A DNA stretch of 57,881 bases from Gemmatimonadota bacterium (GTDB lineage: Bacteria > Gemmatimonadota > Gemmatimonadetes > Palauibacterales > KS3-K002): contig CP070823.1 in the NCBI GenBank assembly GCA_020344375.1, forward strand, positions 2,411,373-2,469,253, in the 5' to 3' direction. The notes under the pieces were generated by a model, which was not told the origin of the DNA, did no database searches, and saw only the letters and a list, made by a program, of their open reading frames with translations. Of this stretch, positions 26,701 to 34,382 are shown in pieces. A program made the translations under genes and the position numbers. The number at the start of each line of letters is the position of its first letter. Within the stretch, counting starts at the first letter, position 1.

Positions 26701-27080
26701 ACGATTTCGCGGCCAAGTAGGCGTCGGCACGCCTCGCGCACGGTGGCATAAACCTCGGGTAGCAACTCGTCCAGCAGTCTTTGAGTCGTCTCCTGCAGCT
26801 CCGTCTCCAGCTGGCCGATGCCCAGCGTCATGCGCTCACGCTCGTCGGCCGACTCTGTCCGTTTCTTCGTTTCCTTGAGCTGGGCGATCTCATCTGACAG
26901 CGCCTGAGTGCGCTCGCGGATGACGGCCCGGAACTTGTCGGTCTGCGCCTTCAGCTGCTCCTCGCTGAAGTTCTTGAGCCGTTCCTCGTGGAGCAGGATC
27001 TCGTCCACGATCGGCTGGATCTTCCGGACGTCGCGCTCGAACTTGGTGCCGAGGAAGTTCGTGACTACCTGCTTAATCAT
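23730..27080 (-). CDS. secA: Preprotein translocase ATPase SecA (with extra insertions)
   Basis: SecA is the motor that pushes unfolded preproteins through SecYEG. NBD1 has the Walker A MATGEGKTLV (residues 158-167) and the DEAD-like IDEVDSVLIDEART. The preprotein-crosslinking domain, NBD2 (MAGRGTDIKLGPG, DRQLRGRSGRQGDPG), helical scaffold and wing domains follow. The C-terminal zinc tail is complete (CPCGSGLKYKKCH, C1096/C1098/C1107/H1108). At 1116 residues it is ~200 longer than the E. coli protein. Extra length comes from a charged coiled-coil insertion near residues 56-105, an insertion near 430-470, a Gly/Ala/Thr-rich C-linker, and a four-Cys insertion in NBD2 (C674, C677, C705, C711). 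The start lies 12 nt after nadD. Confidence 0.98.
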   Translation of the reverse strand: MIKQVVTNFLGTKFERDVRKIQPIVDEILLHEERLKNFSEEQLKAQTDKFRAVIRERTQALSDEIAQLKETKKRTESADERERMTLGIGQLETELQETTQRLLDELLPEVYATVREACRRLLGREIVVRGHTMQWDMVPYDVQLIGGIVLHQGKIAEMATGEGKTLVATLPMYLNALPGRGVHLVTVNDYLARRDSEWMGTVFEYLGLTVGCIDAAEPSTPERRAAYDCDITYGTNNEFGFDYLRDNMVHRLEDRVQRGHNYAIIDEVDSVLIDEARTPLIISGPVGREDSKRYAEFDAQVSGLARKQARLVSGLVADAEDLLEQAMGEDGDPESLYEMGKKVLLAHRGMPKNKRLGKLLQEPGVRKTMQRVEADYMREKRLHELEEALLYSMDEKGHQVHLTDQGLDVLSPSDHEAFVVPDLSQVFHEIEKDESLSPDEKRAKIAQAERAYAEKSEKIHIIHQLLKAYTLFERDTDYVVESGQVIIVDEFTGRKMPGRRWSDGLHQAVEAKETVTVRGETQTLATITIQNYFRMYDKLAGMTGTAETEEAEFHEIYGLEVVVIPTNRPVRRMDLDDVIYKTKREKYAALLDEIERLHARGLPILVGTTSVDTSETVSRMLRRRGIKHNVLNAKYHEREAEIVAQAGWPAAVTIATNMAGRGTDIKLGPGVVKCRVCAIEEQQPSFGQLYEESDLGQMEARSFGCYEDPPCGLVILGTERHDSRRIDRQLRGRSGRQGDPGASRFFLSLEDDLMRLFMAERLAKIMDKLGAEEGEVITHALVTRAIERAQKRVEMMNFDARKRLLEYDDVMNQQREVIYDLRLFALEGGEDLKGEVWDMIRRAVLSRLDDYVPESRHEESWDLAGLKNRLLIDFFLHCPELPDENSLEAALAWEDRDALADFVVEKAQSNFRRKVEEFGEQAERVLSYIFLYTIDEKWKDHLYDLDQLKAGIYFRAWGQKDPLIEYKKEAYDMFVDLMSDVQTTLADRLFKAQMMVPQPMRAPQVTRVSGPTLDTTDEGYAPGAAAVAARQGFAPTGVAASAEADVITGAPVSTGAAVASGTARAERGSPLLTNRGEQAPTKPVTAGERVGRNDPCPCGSGLKYKKCHGRPGAPPL

Positions 27081-27092
27081 CCCTTTAATCCG

Positions 27093-27686
27093 CTAGCTAA
27101 CTTTGTCAGGTCCGCTGTACAACGAATGTTTCTCGATGATCCGACGCACGGGGTCAGGCACGAGATAGCGGTAGGGCCGACCAGACCTGATGCGCTCCCG
27201 GATCTCGCTGGACGAGATCGCGACATGCGTGACCTCGACTCTAAGGAAATCAAGCTCGATGGCCAGCTCAACCGCAACGTCAGCCTCGGCCCGGGACATC
27301 ACCGCGATGCGCGCACGCTGCGCTAGCTCCTGCACCTGGTGCCACTGATGAATCTCCCGGAGAATATCCGCACCGATCAATAGGAACAGCTCCGCGCCCG
27401 GATTCTCCACCTGCAGCTCCGCGATGGTGTCCACGGTGTAGGATGGACCCGGGCGGCGCAGCTCACGCCCATCCACCGTGAACAGCTGCGAGCCTTCCGT
27501 GGCCGCCGCCGTCATCTCGAGGCGCAGCGACGCCGGCGCCCCCACACGTTTCCCCTTCAGCGGGTGCGTGCCTGCCGGGACGAACAGTACCTGCTGCAAA
27601 TCCAGCGCCGCCGCCGCATCGTGCGCCACGATCAGGTGGCCCACATGAGGCGGATCGAACGTCCCGCCGAAGACACCCAGCCTCAT
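27093..27686 (-). CDS. nadD: Nicotinate-nucleotide adenylyltransferase
   Basis: NadD adenylates nicotinate mononucleotide to deamido-NAD in NAD synthesis. The nucleotidyltransferase HxGH motif is in GVFGGTFDPPHVGHLIVAHD (residues ~4-23). Other conserved stretches are FVPAGTHPLKGKR, LFLLIGADILREIHQWHQVQ and the ISSSEIRERI signature for ATP binding. 197 residues is a normal length. ATG 27686 is used; a GTG directly upstream is in frame. It sits 42 nt after bamD and 12 nt before secA. Confidence 0.96.
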   Translation of the reverse strand: MRLGVFGGTFDPPHVGHLIVAHDAAAALDLQQVLFVPAGTHPLKGKRVGAPASLRLEMTAAATEGSQLFTVDGRELRRPGPSYTVDTIAELQVENPGAELFLLIGADILREIHQWHQVQELAQRARIAVMSRAEADVAVELAIELDFLRVEVTHVAISSSEIRERIRSGRPYRYLVPDPVRRIIEKHSLYSGPDKVS

Positions 27687-27728
27687 CACGCCGCCTACGC
27701 CTTTCGACCTGCCGTGGGTCTGCCGACC

Positions 27729-28475
27729 TTAACCGACATCCCGTGGCGAGTTCCCTTGCGCCTCCTGCGCCTGGGGAGAGTCAGGGTATTCCCGCAGCAA
27801 CCGTTCCCGCGTCTGCTCGGCCTCCCGCGAGTATCCGACCTTCCTGTAGGCTTCGTAGAGCGTCAGCAGTGCCTCCGGCTCAACTGCAGCGCCCCCGTAC
27901 GTCTCCAGCACATACTCCAGATAGACGATCGCGGAGTCGTAGGCCCGTCTCTTGTAATAGAACAGAGCGTTGAGGTAGTACTTACGCGCAAGCTTGTCAG
28001 TGAGTTCCCTGACGCGCTCAGTGGCTTCGCTTGCGTAGGGGCTCCCCGGGTACAGCAGTACGACGGAACGGCACTGACCGATCGCCTCATCGGTGTATTC
28101 CTGATCAAGCTCCGGACGCGGCGAAAGCTTGTGGTAGGATTCGCAGGCCCGGTAACGCGAGTCATCGGCGAGCGGCCCCGCAGGCCGATTCTGCGCCAGC
28201 CGCAGAAACTCAGCCGCCGCCGTCAAGTACTGTTCCTGGTTGAAATAGGCCTCGCCGACAAGATACTGTGCGCTGTCCGCCTTGGGGTGTCCGGGATCCT
28301 GATAGAGGAAGCGCTGGAATGCCTCGATGGCTCGGTCCCAGTCGCCCTTCTCGAACTGCTCACGCCCGATGCTGTAGAGCCGATCGGGGGACGCATCCTG
28401 CGGCAGCCCCTTGGGGCAGCCCACCAGAGCTAGCAGCAGCGCCGGCAGCGCCAGCCTACGGCGCGCCTGGTTCAT
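27729..28475 (-). CDS. bamD: Outer-membrane assembly lipoprotein BamD
   Basis: BamD is the essential lipoprotein partner of BamA in inserting outer-membrane barrels. The signal and lipobox are clear (LALPALLLALVGC, Cys ~20). TPR-like repeats follow in the BamD pattern: LYSIGREQFEKGDWDRAIEA, AQYLVGEAYFNQEQYLTAAA, ARKYYLNALFYYKRRAYDSA, with GYSREAEQTRERLLREYPDS near the end. The 248-residue length matches the family. ATG 28475 overlaps the stop of the preceding TPR gene by 4 nt, so the two are co-translated. A role in Bam is well supported by domain order, although other TPR lipoproteins look similar. Confidence 0.9.
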   Translation of the reverse strand: MNQARRRLALPALLLALVGCPKGLPQDASPDRLYSIGREQFEKGDWDRAIEAFQRFLYQDPGHPKADSAQYLVGEAYFNQEQYLTAAAEFLRLAQNRPAGPLADDSRYRACESYHKLSPRPELDQEYTDEAIGQCRSVVLLYPGSPYASEATERVRELTDKLARKYYLNALFYYKRRAYDSAIVYLEYVLETYGGAAVEPEALLTLYEAYRKVGYSREAEQTRERLLREYPDSPQAQEAQGNSPRDVG

Positions 28476-29395
28476 CGGCGCTCCTCCTCCGTCGTCCGAT
28501 ACCGGATGGTGCGAATGCGGTCCTCGGCCAGTCGAACCCGGCGTCCGGTACGGCTGGGATTCAAGTCCAAGACCATCTGATACGAGCTCATCGCATCATC
28601 GAACTCGCCGAGACTGAAGAGAATCTCCCCACGCTCGAACCAGGCATCGTCGAGCAGCGCCTGCGGCGACCCCAGCTCGATCACCAACTCGAATCGCGCA
28701 AGCGCTTCGGCAGGCCGACCCGCCAGCCGATCCCTCTGCGCCAGCTGGTAGGCGCATTGACCCGCGTGCCAGCGGGCGTCGGCTCTCAGTTCGCCGCCCT
28801 GACGCTGCGCGAGGAACTCCCGGTAGTGGGCCAGGGCCTGCCCACACTCGCCCAGCTCGTTGTAGACGCGCGCCAGCTGATAGCGAACCTGAGGCTCGAC
28901 GCTGTCCGGCTCCATCGCCAACACCGAGAGATAAAGCGGCAAGGCGCTCGCGTATTCACTCAGCTCGTAGTAGTAGCGAGCGAAAGGCAGGGAGAGCTCG
29001 TCGGGAACACTGCCCGGCCGAATAGTCTCCAGCTGCTCCAACGCTCGTGCCATTCGGGCCCGGTCGTTTCGCTCCAGCGCCCGCTTCGCCATCGAAAGGT
29101 AGTCGGCTACCGCTTGGTCCGCGAAGGACGAGTCGATGGCGAGAAGCCGCGAGTAGTACTGGCTTGTCTCGTCTAGGCGATCCACGTGCGCGTAGCCGTG
29201 CGCGAGCCTCAACAGGACATCCGGCTGCTCGCCGCGCTGGCGCAGAGCCACCTGGTACTCTGCGATCGCGGCCTCGTCGCGTCCGGCCCCCAGCAGGCGA
29301 TCGCCCCAGGCAAGATGATCGCGTTCGTCGCCCCGGCATGCGATGGCCGAGGCGGCCACAACGCCTACGACGACAAGTCGGTTTGGAGGTCTCAG
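28472..29395 (-). CDS. TPR lipoprotein with apparent CTG start
   Basis: This is a TPR protein of unknown partner, probably anchored in the envelope. No ATG, GTG or TTG fits. The next upstream ATG (29491) would put 96 nt of odd Gly/Arg/Pro sequence inside the previous gene. A CTG at 29395 lies 7 nt behind AGGAGG, overlaps the previous stop by 4 nt (CTGA), and yields a clean signal, RPPNRLVVVGVVAASAIAC, with Cys ~20 as a lipidation site. The mature part has TPR-like repeats from ~25 to ~290 (HLAWGDRLLGAGRDEAAIAE, YQLARVYNELGECGQALAHY, WFERGEILFSLGEFDDAMSS). It ends overlapping bamD by 4 nt. Confidence 0.78.
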   Translation of the reverse strand: MRPPNRLVVVGVVAASAIACRGDERDHLAWGDRLLGAGRDEAAIAEYQVALRQRGEQPDVLLRLAHGYAHVDRLDETSQYYSRLLAIDSSFADQAVADYLSMAKRALERNDRARMARALEQLETIRPGSVPDELSLPFARYYYELSEYASALPLYLSVLAMEPDSVEPQVRYQLARVYNELGECGQALAHYREFLAQRQGGELRADARWHAGQCAYQLAQRDRLAGRPAEALARFELVIELGSPQALLDDAWFERGEILFSLGEFDDAMSSYQMVLDLNPSRTGRRVRLAEDRIRTIRYRTTEEERR

Positions 29396-30111
29396 CTGCC
29401 CCCCTCCTCGCCGGCCGCCGAGGTGCGAGGCATGTTGAGGAAAGCTCGGGCCTTGGGGTGATCGGGGACCTGTCGCAGGCAGACTCGCCATTGTGTAGCC
29501 GCCGAGTCGTAGTCGCCGGCTCGGTAGTTCACCAGGCCGAGCGAAACCCTGGCTTCCACGTACTCGGGGTTATCGGCTAGAACGTTACTAAGCTCTTCCT
29601 TCGCTGCCTCAAACTGCCCACGTTCCATGTAGGCGCGAGCCAGCTTGGTGCGGATATCCAGGAAATCCGGCCTCAGACTAGCGGCGCTCCGATACTGTTC
29701 CACAGCTGGCACGTAGGAGCCAAGGTCGGCATACAGGTCACCGAGCTCCATATGCATGTTCGCCAGCCGCGCGGATACCGAGCGAGAAAACGGCCGGCCG
29801 GCGGAGTGATCGTGATCCCAAGCCTGTCTGAACGCCTCGCGCGCGTCCTCGTAACGGCCCAGATCATTGAGCGTTATCGCCCGGTTGAGATGGGCTTCCA
29901 CATAAGAGGGGTTGAGGGCCAGAGCGCGGTCGAACTCTTCGAGCGCCGCCTCGGGCTGACCCGCCAGGCCGAGCGCCAGGCCCAGCAGATGACGCACGTC
30001 CGCGTAGCCTGGCTCGCGTTCTGCCGCCTCCCGCAGAGCCGAGATGGCGCCGAGGTAGTCATTCTGCGCCAGGCATTCCTTCCCCTTGGCAATCAGTTGG
30101 TCCGTATTCAT
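29392..30111 (-). CDS. TPR-repeat protein
   Basis: The 239 residues are almost entirely TPR: LIAKGKECLAQNDYLGAISA, HLLGLALGLAGQPEAALEEF, AHLNRAITLNDLGRYEDARE, MELGDLYADLGSYVPAVEQY, LARAYMERGQFEAAKEELSN and SLGLVNYRAGDYDSAATQWR. No signal peptide or membrane helix is visible, so it looks cytoplasmic, unlike its two TPR neighbours. It ends with a short Gly/Glu tail that encodes the Shine-Dalgarno of the next gene. A family 2 glycosyltransferase lies 12 nt downstream of its start on the right side and a TPR lipoprotein plus bamD lie to the left. No specific function can be assigned. Confidence 0.85.
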   Translation of the reverse strand: MNTDQLIAKGKECLAQNDYLGAISALREAAEREPGYADVRHLLGLALGLAGQPEAALEEFDRALALNPSYVEAHLNRAITLNDLGRYEDAREAFRQAWDHDHSAGRPFSRSVSARLANMHMELGDLYADLGSYVPAVEQYRSAASLRPDFLDIRTKLARAYMERGQFEAAKEELSNVLADNPEYVEARVSLGLVNYRAGDYDSAATQWRVCLRQVPDHPKARAFLNMPRTSAAGEEGGS

Positions 30112-30123
30112 CAGGGGAAAAAC

Positions 30124-30870
30124 CTAGGTCTTATCGGTCCGGTCGGCAAGCGAAGCCGCGCGCGGTCGCCGCCGAAAGATCCGCCGCCAGAGCCCATACT
30201 TCAAGATGCAGCGAAACGCCGAGACCCCGTCCTTCCAGCTGATCTTCTTGCCTTCGGCATAGGTGCGACCGCTGTAGGAAATCCCCACCTCATAGATGCG
30301 CCAACCCCCGAGCGCCAGCTTCGCCGTGATCTCCGGCTCGATTCCGAAGCGGCTTTCCTCGATCTCGATGCTCTCCAACACGGACCGGCGAAACATCTTG
30401 TAGCAGGTCTCCATATCGGTGAGGTTGAGGTTTGTCACCATGTTCGAGAGCAGGGTGAGCATCTTGTTGCCCACATAGTGCCAGAAGTAGAGCACCCGGT
30501 GCGGCCCCTGACCCGCGAAGCGAGACCCGAACACCGCATCCGCCTTCCCCTGCTCGATCGGCTCCAGCAGTCGGGTGTACTCCCGGGGATCGTACTCCAG
30601 GTCCGCGTCCTGGACGATCGCAGTTTCGCCTGTGGCCCTGGCGACGGCCTCACGGATCGCCGCACCCTTGCCCCGGTTTTCAGGCTGCAGAACGAGGTGA
30701 TCGATCTCGCCAGCGGCCAGGAGTCGCTCAAGCACGTCGCGCGTGCCGTCCACTGAGCAGTCGTCCACTACGACGATCTCCGTATCGAGCGGCACGGCAC
30801 TCACCCGTCGAACTACCTCCTCGATCGTCTCCCGCTCGTTGTAGACTGGGATGAGCACGGAAAGCTTCAC
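30124..30870 (-). CDS. Family 2 glycosyltransferase (dolichol-phosphate-mannose-synthase-like)
   Basis: This GT-A fold transferase resembles polyprenyl-phosphate hexose synthases. The N-terminus [20 protein letters not shown], nucleotide-binding [19 protein letters not shown], acceptor-side [20 protein letters not shown] and metal-binding [20 protein letters not shown] are all present. [20 protein letters not shown] is typical of the DPM1/Ppm1-like group. There is no C-terminal membrane anchor; the protein ends in a basic tail. ATG 30870 overlaps the decarboxylase stop by 4 nt. It may charge a lipid carrier for the local glycan pathway; donor and acceptor are unknown. Confidence 0.88.
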   Translation of the reverse strand: MKLSVLIPVYNERETIEEVVRRVSAVPLDTEIVVVDDCSVDGTRDVLERLLAAGEIDHLVLQPENRGKGAAIREAVARATGETAIVQDADLEYDPREYTRLLEPIEQGKADAVFGSRFAGQGPHRVLYFWHYVGNKMLTLLSNMVTNLNLTDMETCYKMFRRSVLESIEIEESRFGIEPEITAKLALGGWRIYEVGISYSGRTYAEGKKISWKDGVSAFRCILKYGLWRRIFRRRPRAASLADRTDKT

Positions 30871-31835
30871 GATGTCGCCTGGCCTCTTGTCTGAGAGGCA
30901 CCCTTTGCCAAGACAGCACGAAAGTACTCGATCGTCCGCTTCAGGCCCTCTCGAAGGTCCACCTGCGGTTCCCAGCCTAGGGTTCGGCGCGCCAGGCTGA
31001 TATCCGGCTGGCGGACCTTGGGGTCATCCTCGGGAAGCGGTCGATAGTCGACTCCGGCCGTACTGCCCGTCAGGTCCAGCACCAGTTCGGCAAGCTCGCT
31101 GATCGTGAACTCGGACGGGTTGCCGATGTTCAGCGGCTCGACGTGGTCGGAGGTGAACAACCGATAGATCCCCTCTATCAGGTCATCGACATAGCAAAAC
31201 GAGCGAGTCTGCGAGCCGTCGCCGTAGACCGTCAGCGGATCCCCCTGCAAGGCCTGCACGATGAAATTCGATACGACGCGACCGTCATCACGACGCATGC
31301 GCGGCCCGTATGTGTTAAAGATGCGCGCGATGCGCGTATCCACGCCGTGGTAGCGGTGGTATGCCATCGCCAAAGCTTCTGCGAACCTCTTCGCCTCGTC
31401 GTACACGCCACGGGGACCCACCGGGTTGACATTGCCCCAGTACGACTCGGGCTGCGGATGCACAGCCGGGTCGCCGTAAACCTCGGACGTGGAGGCGAGC
31501 AGGAACCGCGCGCCTTTCGCTTTAGCTAGTCCCAACGCCTTGTGGGTTCCCAATGAACCCACCTTCAGGGTCTGAATCGGCAGCTGCAGATAGTCAATAG
31601 GACTGGCGGGGGATGCGAAGTGCAGCACGCCGTCCAGATCGCCCGCGACGTAGATAAACTCTGTCACGTCGTACCGGCAAAAGGTGAAGCGCTCGTTCCC
31701 CAGTAGATGACTTATGTTGTCGGGCGAGCCGGTGATGAAATTGTCCAGCCCGACCACCTCTTGCCCTTCGGCGAGCATGCGATCCGCCAGGTGAGATCCC
31801 AGAAAGCCGGCGACGCCCGTAATCAGAAACCTCAC
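30867..31835 (-). CDS. UDP-glucuronate decarboxylase (UDP-xylose synthase type SDR)
   Basis: This enzyme converts UDP-glucuronate to UDP-xylose (UXS). The Rossmann motif [20 protein letters not shown] is at the N-terminus. [19 protein letters not shown] and [20 protein letters not shown], followed by [20 protein letters not shown] (YxxxK), are characteristic of the UXS group. [20 protein letters not shown] follows. At 322 residues it matches the bacterial soluble form. It overlaps ugd upstream by 4 nt and the glycosyltransferase downstream by 4 nt. With ugd it would make UDP-xylose from UDP-glucose. Confidence 0.92.
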   Translation of the reverse strand: MRFLITGVAGFLGSHLADRMLAEGQEVVGLDNFITGSPDNISHLLGNERFTFCRYDVTEFIYVAGDLDGVLHFASPASPIDYLQLPIQTLKVGSLGTHKALGLAKAKGARFLLASTSEVYGDPAVHPQPESYWGNVNPVGPRGVYDEAKRFAEALAMAYHRYHGVDTRIARIFNTYGPRMRRDDGRVVSNFIVQALQGDPLTVYGDGSQTRSFCYVDDLIEGIYRLFTSDHVEPLNIGNPSEFTISELAELVLDLTGSTAGVDYRPLPEDDPKVRQPDISLARRTLGWEPQVDLREGLKRTIEYFRAVLAKGASQTRGQATS

Positions 31836-33142
31836 GACACTGCCTCGCGTCCCAGTGGATAGTAGGTGAACTCCAGCTCCTTCATCCTCGCTGGCTCGTA
31901 CAGGTTCCGGGCGTCGAAGATCACCGGGGTTTTCATCAGCACCTTCATCCGCTGGAAATCGGGACTACGGTACTCCAGCCAATCGGTCATGACCACGAGC
32001 GCGTCTGCCCCCTTGAGAGCGTCGTAGTCACGCTCAGAGTATATGATGCGATCAGCGAATATCCGGCGAGCCGAGCCCATGGCCGCTGGATCGTGCCCGT
32101 GCACCACCGCGCCACGTGCCAGCAGCCCCTCGATCAGCACGATGGAGGGCGACTCCCTCATGTCGTCCGTCCCCGGCTTGAACGCCAGCCCCCAGACGGC
32201 GATGGTCCGGCCGCTGAGATCCGGGCCGAAGTGCCGCTCCAGCTTCTCGAGGAAGAGCCGCTTCTGCGCCAGGTTCACTCCGTCTACGGCCTTCAGGATC
32301 TTGAAGTCGTAACCATATTCCTCCGCCGTTCGCACCAAGGCCTTCACGTCCTTGGGAAAGCACGAACCGCCGTAGCCCGGTCCAGGAAACAGGAACTTCG
32401 GCCCGATACGCTCGTCCGAGCCCACGCCGCGCCGGACCAAGTCAACGTCCGCCCCCGTGAGGTCACATAGCCGGGCAACCTCGTTCATCAGGCTGATCCG
32501 CGTCGCCAGCATGGCGTTCGCCACATATTTCGTCAGCTCCGCGCTGACGATGTCCATGAATATGATGGGGTTGCCAGTGCGAACGAACGGTTTGTACAGC
32601 TGTTCGAGCACCTGCCGAGCCTTGGGAGACTCCACGCCGAGCACAACGCGGTCAGGCCTCATGAAGTCATCCAAGGCTGCTCCTTCTTTGAGGAACTCCG
32701 GGTTGGAGCAGACATGAACCGGATGCTTCGTCCGGCTCTCGATCGTCTCACGGACGCGCGCCGCTGTGCCCACCGGCACAGTGCTCTTGGTCACGACGAT
32801 CTTCTCGTCGTTCATGCTATCACCGATCGCCGCCGCGACATCGAGAACGTGCCGCAGATCGGCCGAGCCATCCTCATCGGGCGGTGTTCCAACAGCAATG
32901 AAGATGACCTCTGACTCCCTTGTCACCTGGGGTACGTCAGTCGTGAAACACAGCCGGCCGTCGGCGAGGTTCCCTCGCACGAGCGGTTCGAGCCCCGGCT
33001 CGTAAATCGGGATCTTGCCCTGATTGAGTCCCTCGATCTTCTTTGCATCAACATCGCCGCAGATGACAACGTTGCCGGTCTCCGCAAAGCAAGCACCTGC
33101 GACGAGGCCGACGTACCCGGTACCTATCACTCCGACGCGCAT
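31832..33142 (-). CDS. ugd: UDP-glucose 6-dehydrogenase
   Basis: Ugd oxidises UDP-glucose twice to UDP-glucuronate with NAD. The N-terminal NAD domain starts [20 protein letters not shown]. The middle has [16 protein letters not shown] and [20 protein letters not shown]. The catalytic Cys lies in [20 protein letters not shown]. The C-terminal domain has [20 protein letters not shown]. 436 residues is standard. Its product feeds the coupled decarboxylase. A candidate promoter lies ~60 nt upstream, so this may start a transcript. Confidence 0.96.
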   Translation of the reverse strand: MRVGVIGTGYVGLVAGACFAETGNVVICGDVDAKKIEGLNQGKIPIYEPGLEPLVRGNLADGRLCFTTDVPQVTRESEVIFIAVGTPPDEDGSADLRHVLDVAAAIGDSMNDEKIVVTKSTVPVGTAARVRETIESRTKHPVHVCSNPEFLKEGAALDDFMRPDRVVLGVESPKARQVLEQLYKPFVRTGNPIIFMDIVSAELTKYVANAMLATRISLMNEVARLCDLTGADVDLVRRGVGSDERIGPKFLFPGPGYGGSCFPKDVKALVRTAEEYGYDFKILKAVDGVNLAQKRLFLEKLERHFGPDLSGRTIAVWGLAFKPGTDDMRESPSIVLIEGLLARGAVVHGHDPAAMGSARRIFADRIIYSERDYDALKGADALVVMTDWLEYRSPDFQRMKVLMKTPVIFDARNLYEPARMKELEFTYYPLGREAVS

Positions 33143-33201
33143 AGTGGATCTTTCTACGGTCTGGTCTACAAAGCCTCGGGGGAGGTCCAGAAGGGCTCCC
33201 T

Positions 33202-33231
33202 ATAATACCCGACACACGATCAGGGCCGCAA
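33202..33231 (-). promoter_or_regulatory. Candidate promoter of the ugd gene set
   Basis: On the minus strand TTGCGG (33231-33226) and TATTAT (33207-33202) are spaced 18 nt, about 60 nt before the ugd ATG. The -35 half is imperfect and overlaps the end of the upstream gene. The ~77-nt gap here is one of the few breaks in the cluster. Confidence 0.4.
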
Positions 33232-34380
33232 CGGCACCGAGCCTGGAATCTGGTAGCGCAGCAACGTGCCCTTCAACCAGCGCAGCCCGCGGAGCAGGCG
33301 CTTGGGCCGCCGGCCTGCGACGTGCGTGCCCTCAGCCTCCTGTGGCTTGTGGCCAAGGACCCAACGAGCGAACGCGAGTTTCTGCTGCAAGCCACGGCGT
33401 AACAGCAACTCCATGACCAGAGAACTCGGTAGGAAGCGACGTCCGAATCCCAGGTAGCCGACCCGTACGGCCAACGGAACCCCAAGACGCCGCGGCAGAC
33501 TCTTATACTCCGTGTCGACCTCCAGCTGGAACAAGTCGATGGCCACGCTGACCCCATGCCTGAGGTGCCGCTGCCGCCCCATCGCTCGGGCCAGCTTGCC
33601 AGCATAGTCCAGCGCATCCGGTCCGGCCGCAGCGAGCAAGACCGATAAGTCGAGATAGACAGAGAGCGTGCGAAAGCTGTGCAACACGGTGTGGGCGGCC
33701 GCGAGATAAAGTTCGACGCTTGGCGGCAGCACACTCCATTCGGTGCCGTCCAGTTCGATACGCAGAACCCGCTCGCAGGTGTCACCGACCAGTACATGCT
33801 CGCCGTCGCCGGCTAGTCTCACCTCGTGCCACGACGGGTGCAGGTCCAGCTCTACCTCCTCACCGTTCCCAGGCTCCCGCGCGTAGGCCAGCGCGTAGCG
33901 AGAAGACAGGCGCCCGCCGCCGGCCCAGACGCGGTATCCGAGTTCGCGCAGAGATGCCTCGGCGCCGGCCAGGTGCTCTGGCATCACGAGCAGATCGACG
34001 TCGTCCGCCTCACGAACGCTGGCCACGGGATAGTGCCGCGCCGTCGCCAGACCCTTGAACAGCACCGTCGCGATCCCGCGCGCCTCAAGCGCCGGCGCCA
34101 GCTCAGCGAGAGCCCGCCGATGAGCTTCCAGGCGGCGTTCATTGTCCAGCCGCGCAGCTGCCAGCGCAGCCCAGCACACCCTCGGCAGTTCCACACTGCA
34201 GGCGGCCGCCGCTTCACTCAGCGCGGGGCCGAGTCGCTCCACAAGCGCACCGCCGACAGCCCGCGCCCAATCCCTAGCGCTCCAGTCGCGCCCACCGCTC
34301 TCTGGACGGAAGTAGCGCCGCCCGAGGACTTCGAGCGCGGGCTCCAGCCATCCCAGGCCACGGCGCGCGGGCTCTGCCAC
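33220..34380 (-). CDS. Nucleotidyltransferase-family protein (NTP_transf_5-like)
   Basis: I recognise the nucleotidyltransferase-fold signature of the uncharacterised family often found in polysaccharide clusters (NTP_transf_5 type): GIATVLFKGLATARHYPVAS followed by READDVDLLVMPEHLAGAEA, where the Asp pair DVD would bind metal. Downstream, EVELDLHPSWHEVR fits the same family. The rest is helical without a known domain and ends in basic residues. The start is GTG 34380, 2 nt after the rmd stop; the longer frame to 34449 lies inside rmd. 386 residues. The biochemical role of this family is not established. Its context suggests surface-glycan assembly or modification. Confidence 0.72.
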   Translation of the reverse strand: MAEPARRGLGWLEPALEVLGRRYFRPESGGRDWSARDWARAVGGALVERLGPALSEAAAACSVELPRVCWAALAAARLDNERRLEAHRRALAELAPALEARGIATVLFKGLATARHYPVASVREADDVDLLVMPEHLAGAEASLRELGYRVWAGGGRLSSRYALAYAREPGNGEEVELDLHPSWHEVRLAGDGEHVLVGDTCERVLRIELDGTEWSVLPPSVELYLAAAHTVLHSFRTLSVYLDLSVLLAAAGPDALDYAGKLARAMGRQRHLRHGVSVAIDLFQLEVDTEYKSLPRRLGVPLAVRVGYLGFGRRFLPSSLVMELLLRRGLQQKLAFARWVLGHKPQEAEGTHVAGRRPKRLLRGLRWLKGTLLRYQIPGSVPLRP

Positions 34381-34382
34381 GG

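Noticed and set aside
27564-28433. 289-codon plus-strand frame opposite nadD and bamD
   Set aside because: Spans two real genes and their gap on the other strand, with no family resemblance.
28268-29176. 302-codon plus-strand frame opposite the TPR lipoprotein and bamD
   Set aside because: Antisense to clear TPR repeats; composition is Arg/Ala/Leu/Pro-rich without a motif.
29752-30756. 334-codon plus-strand frame opposite a TPR gene and the glycosyltransferase
   Set aside because: It runs across a gene boundary on the opposite strand, and both minus-strand genes have strong family motifs.
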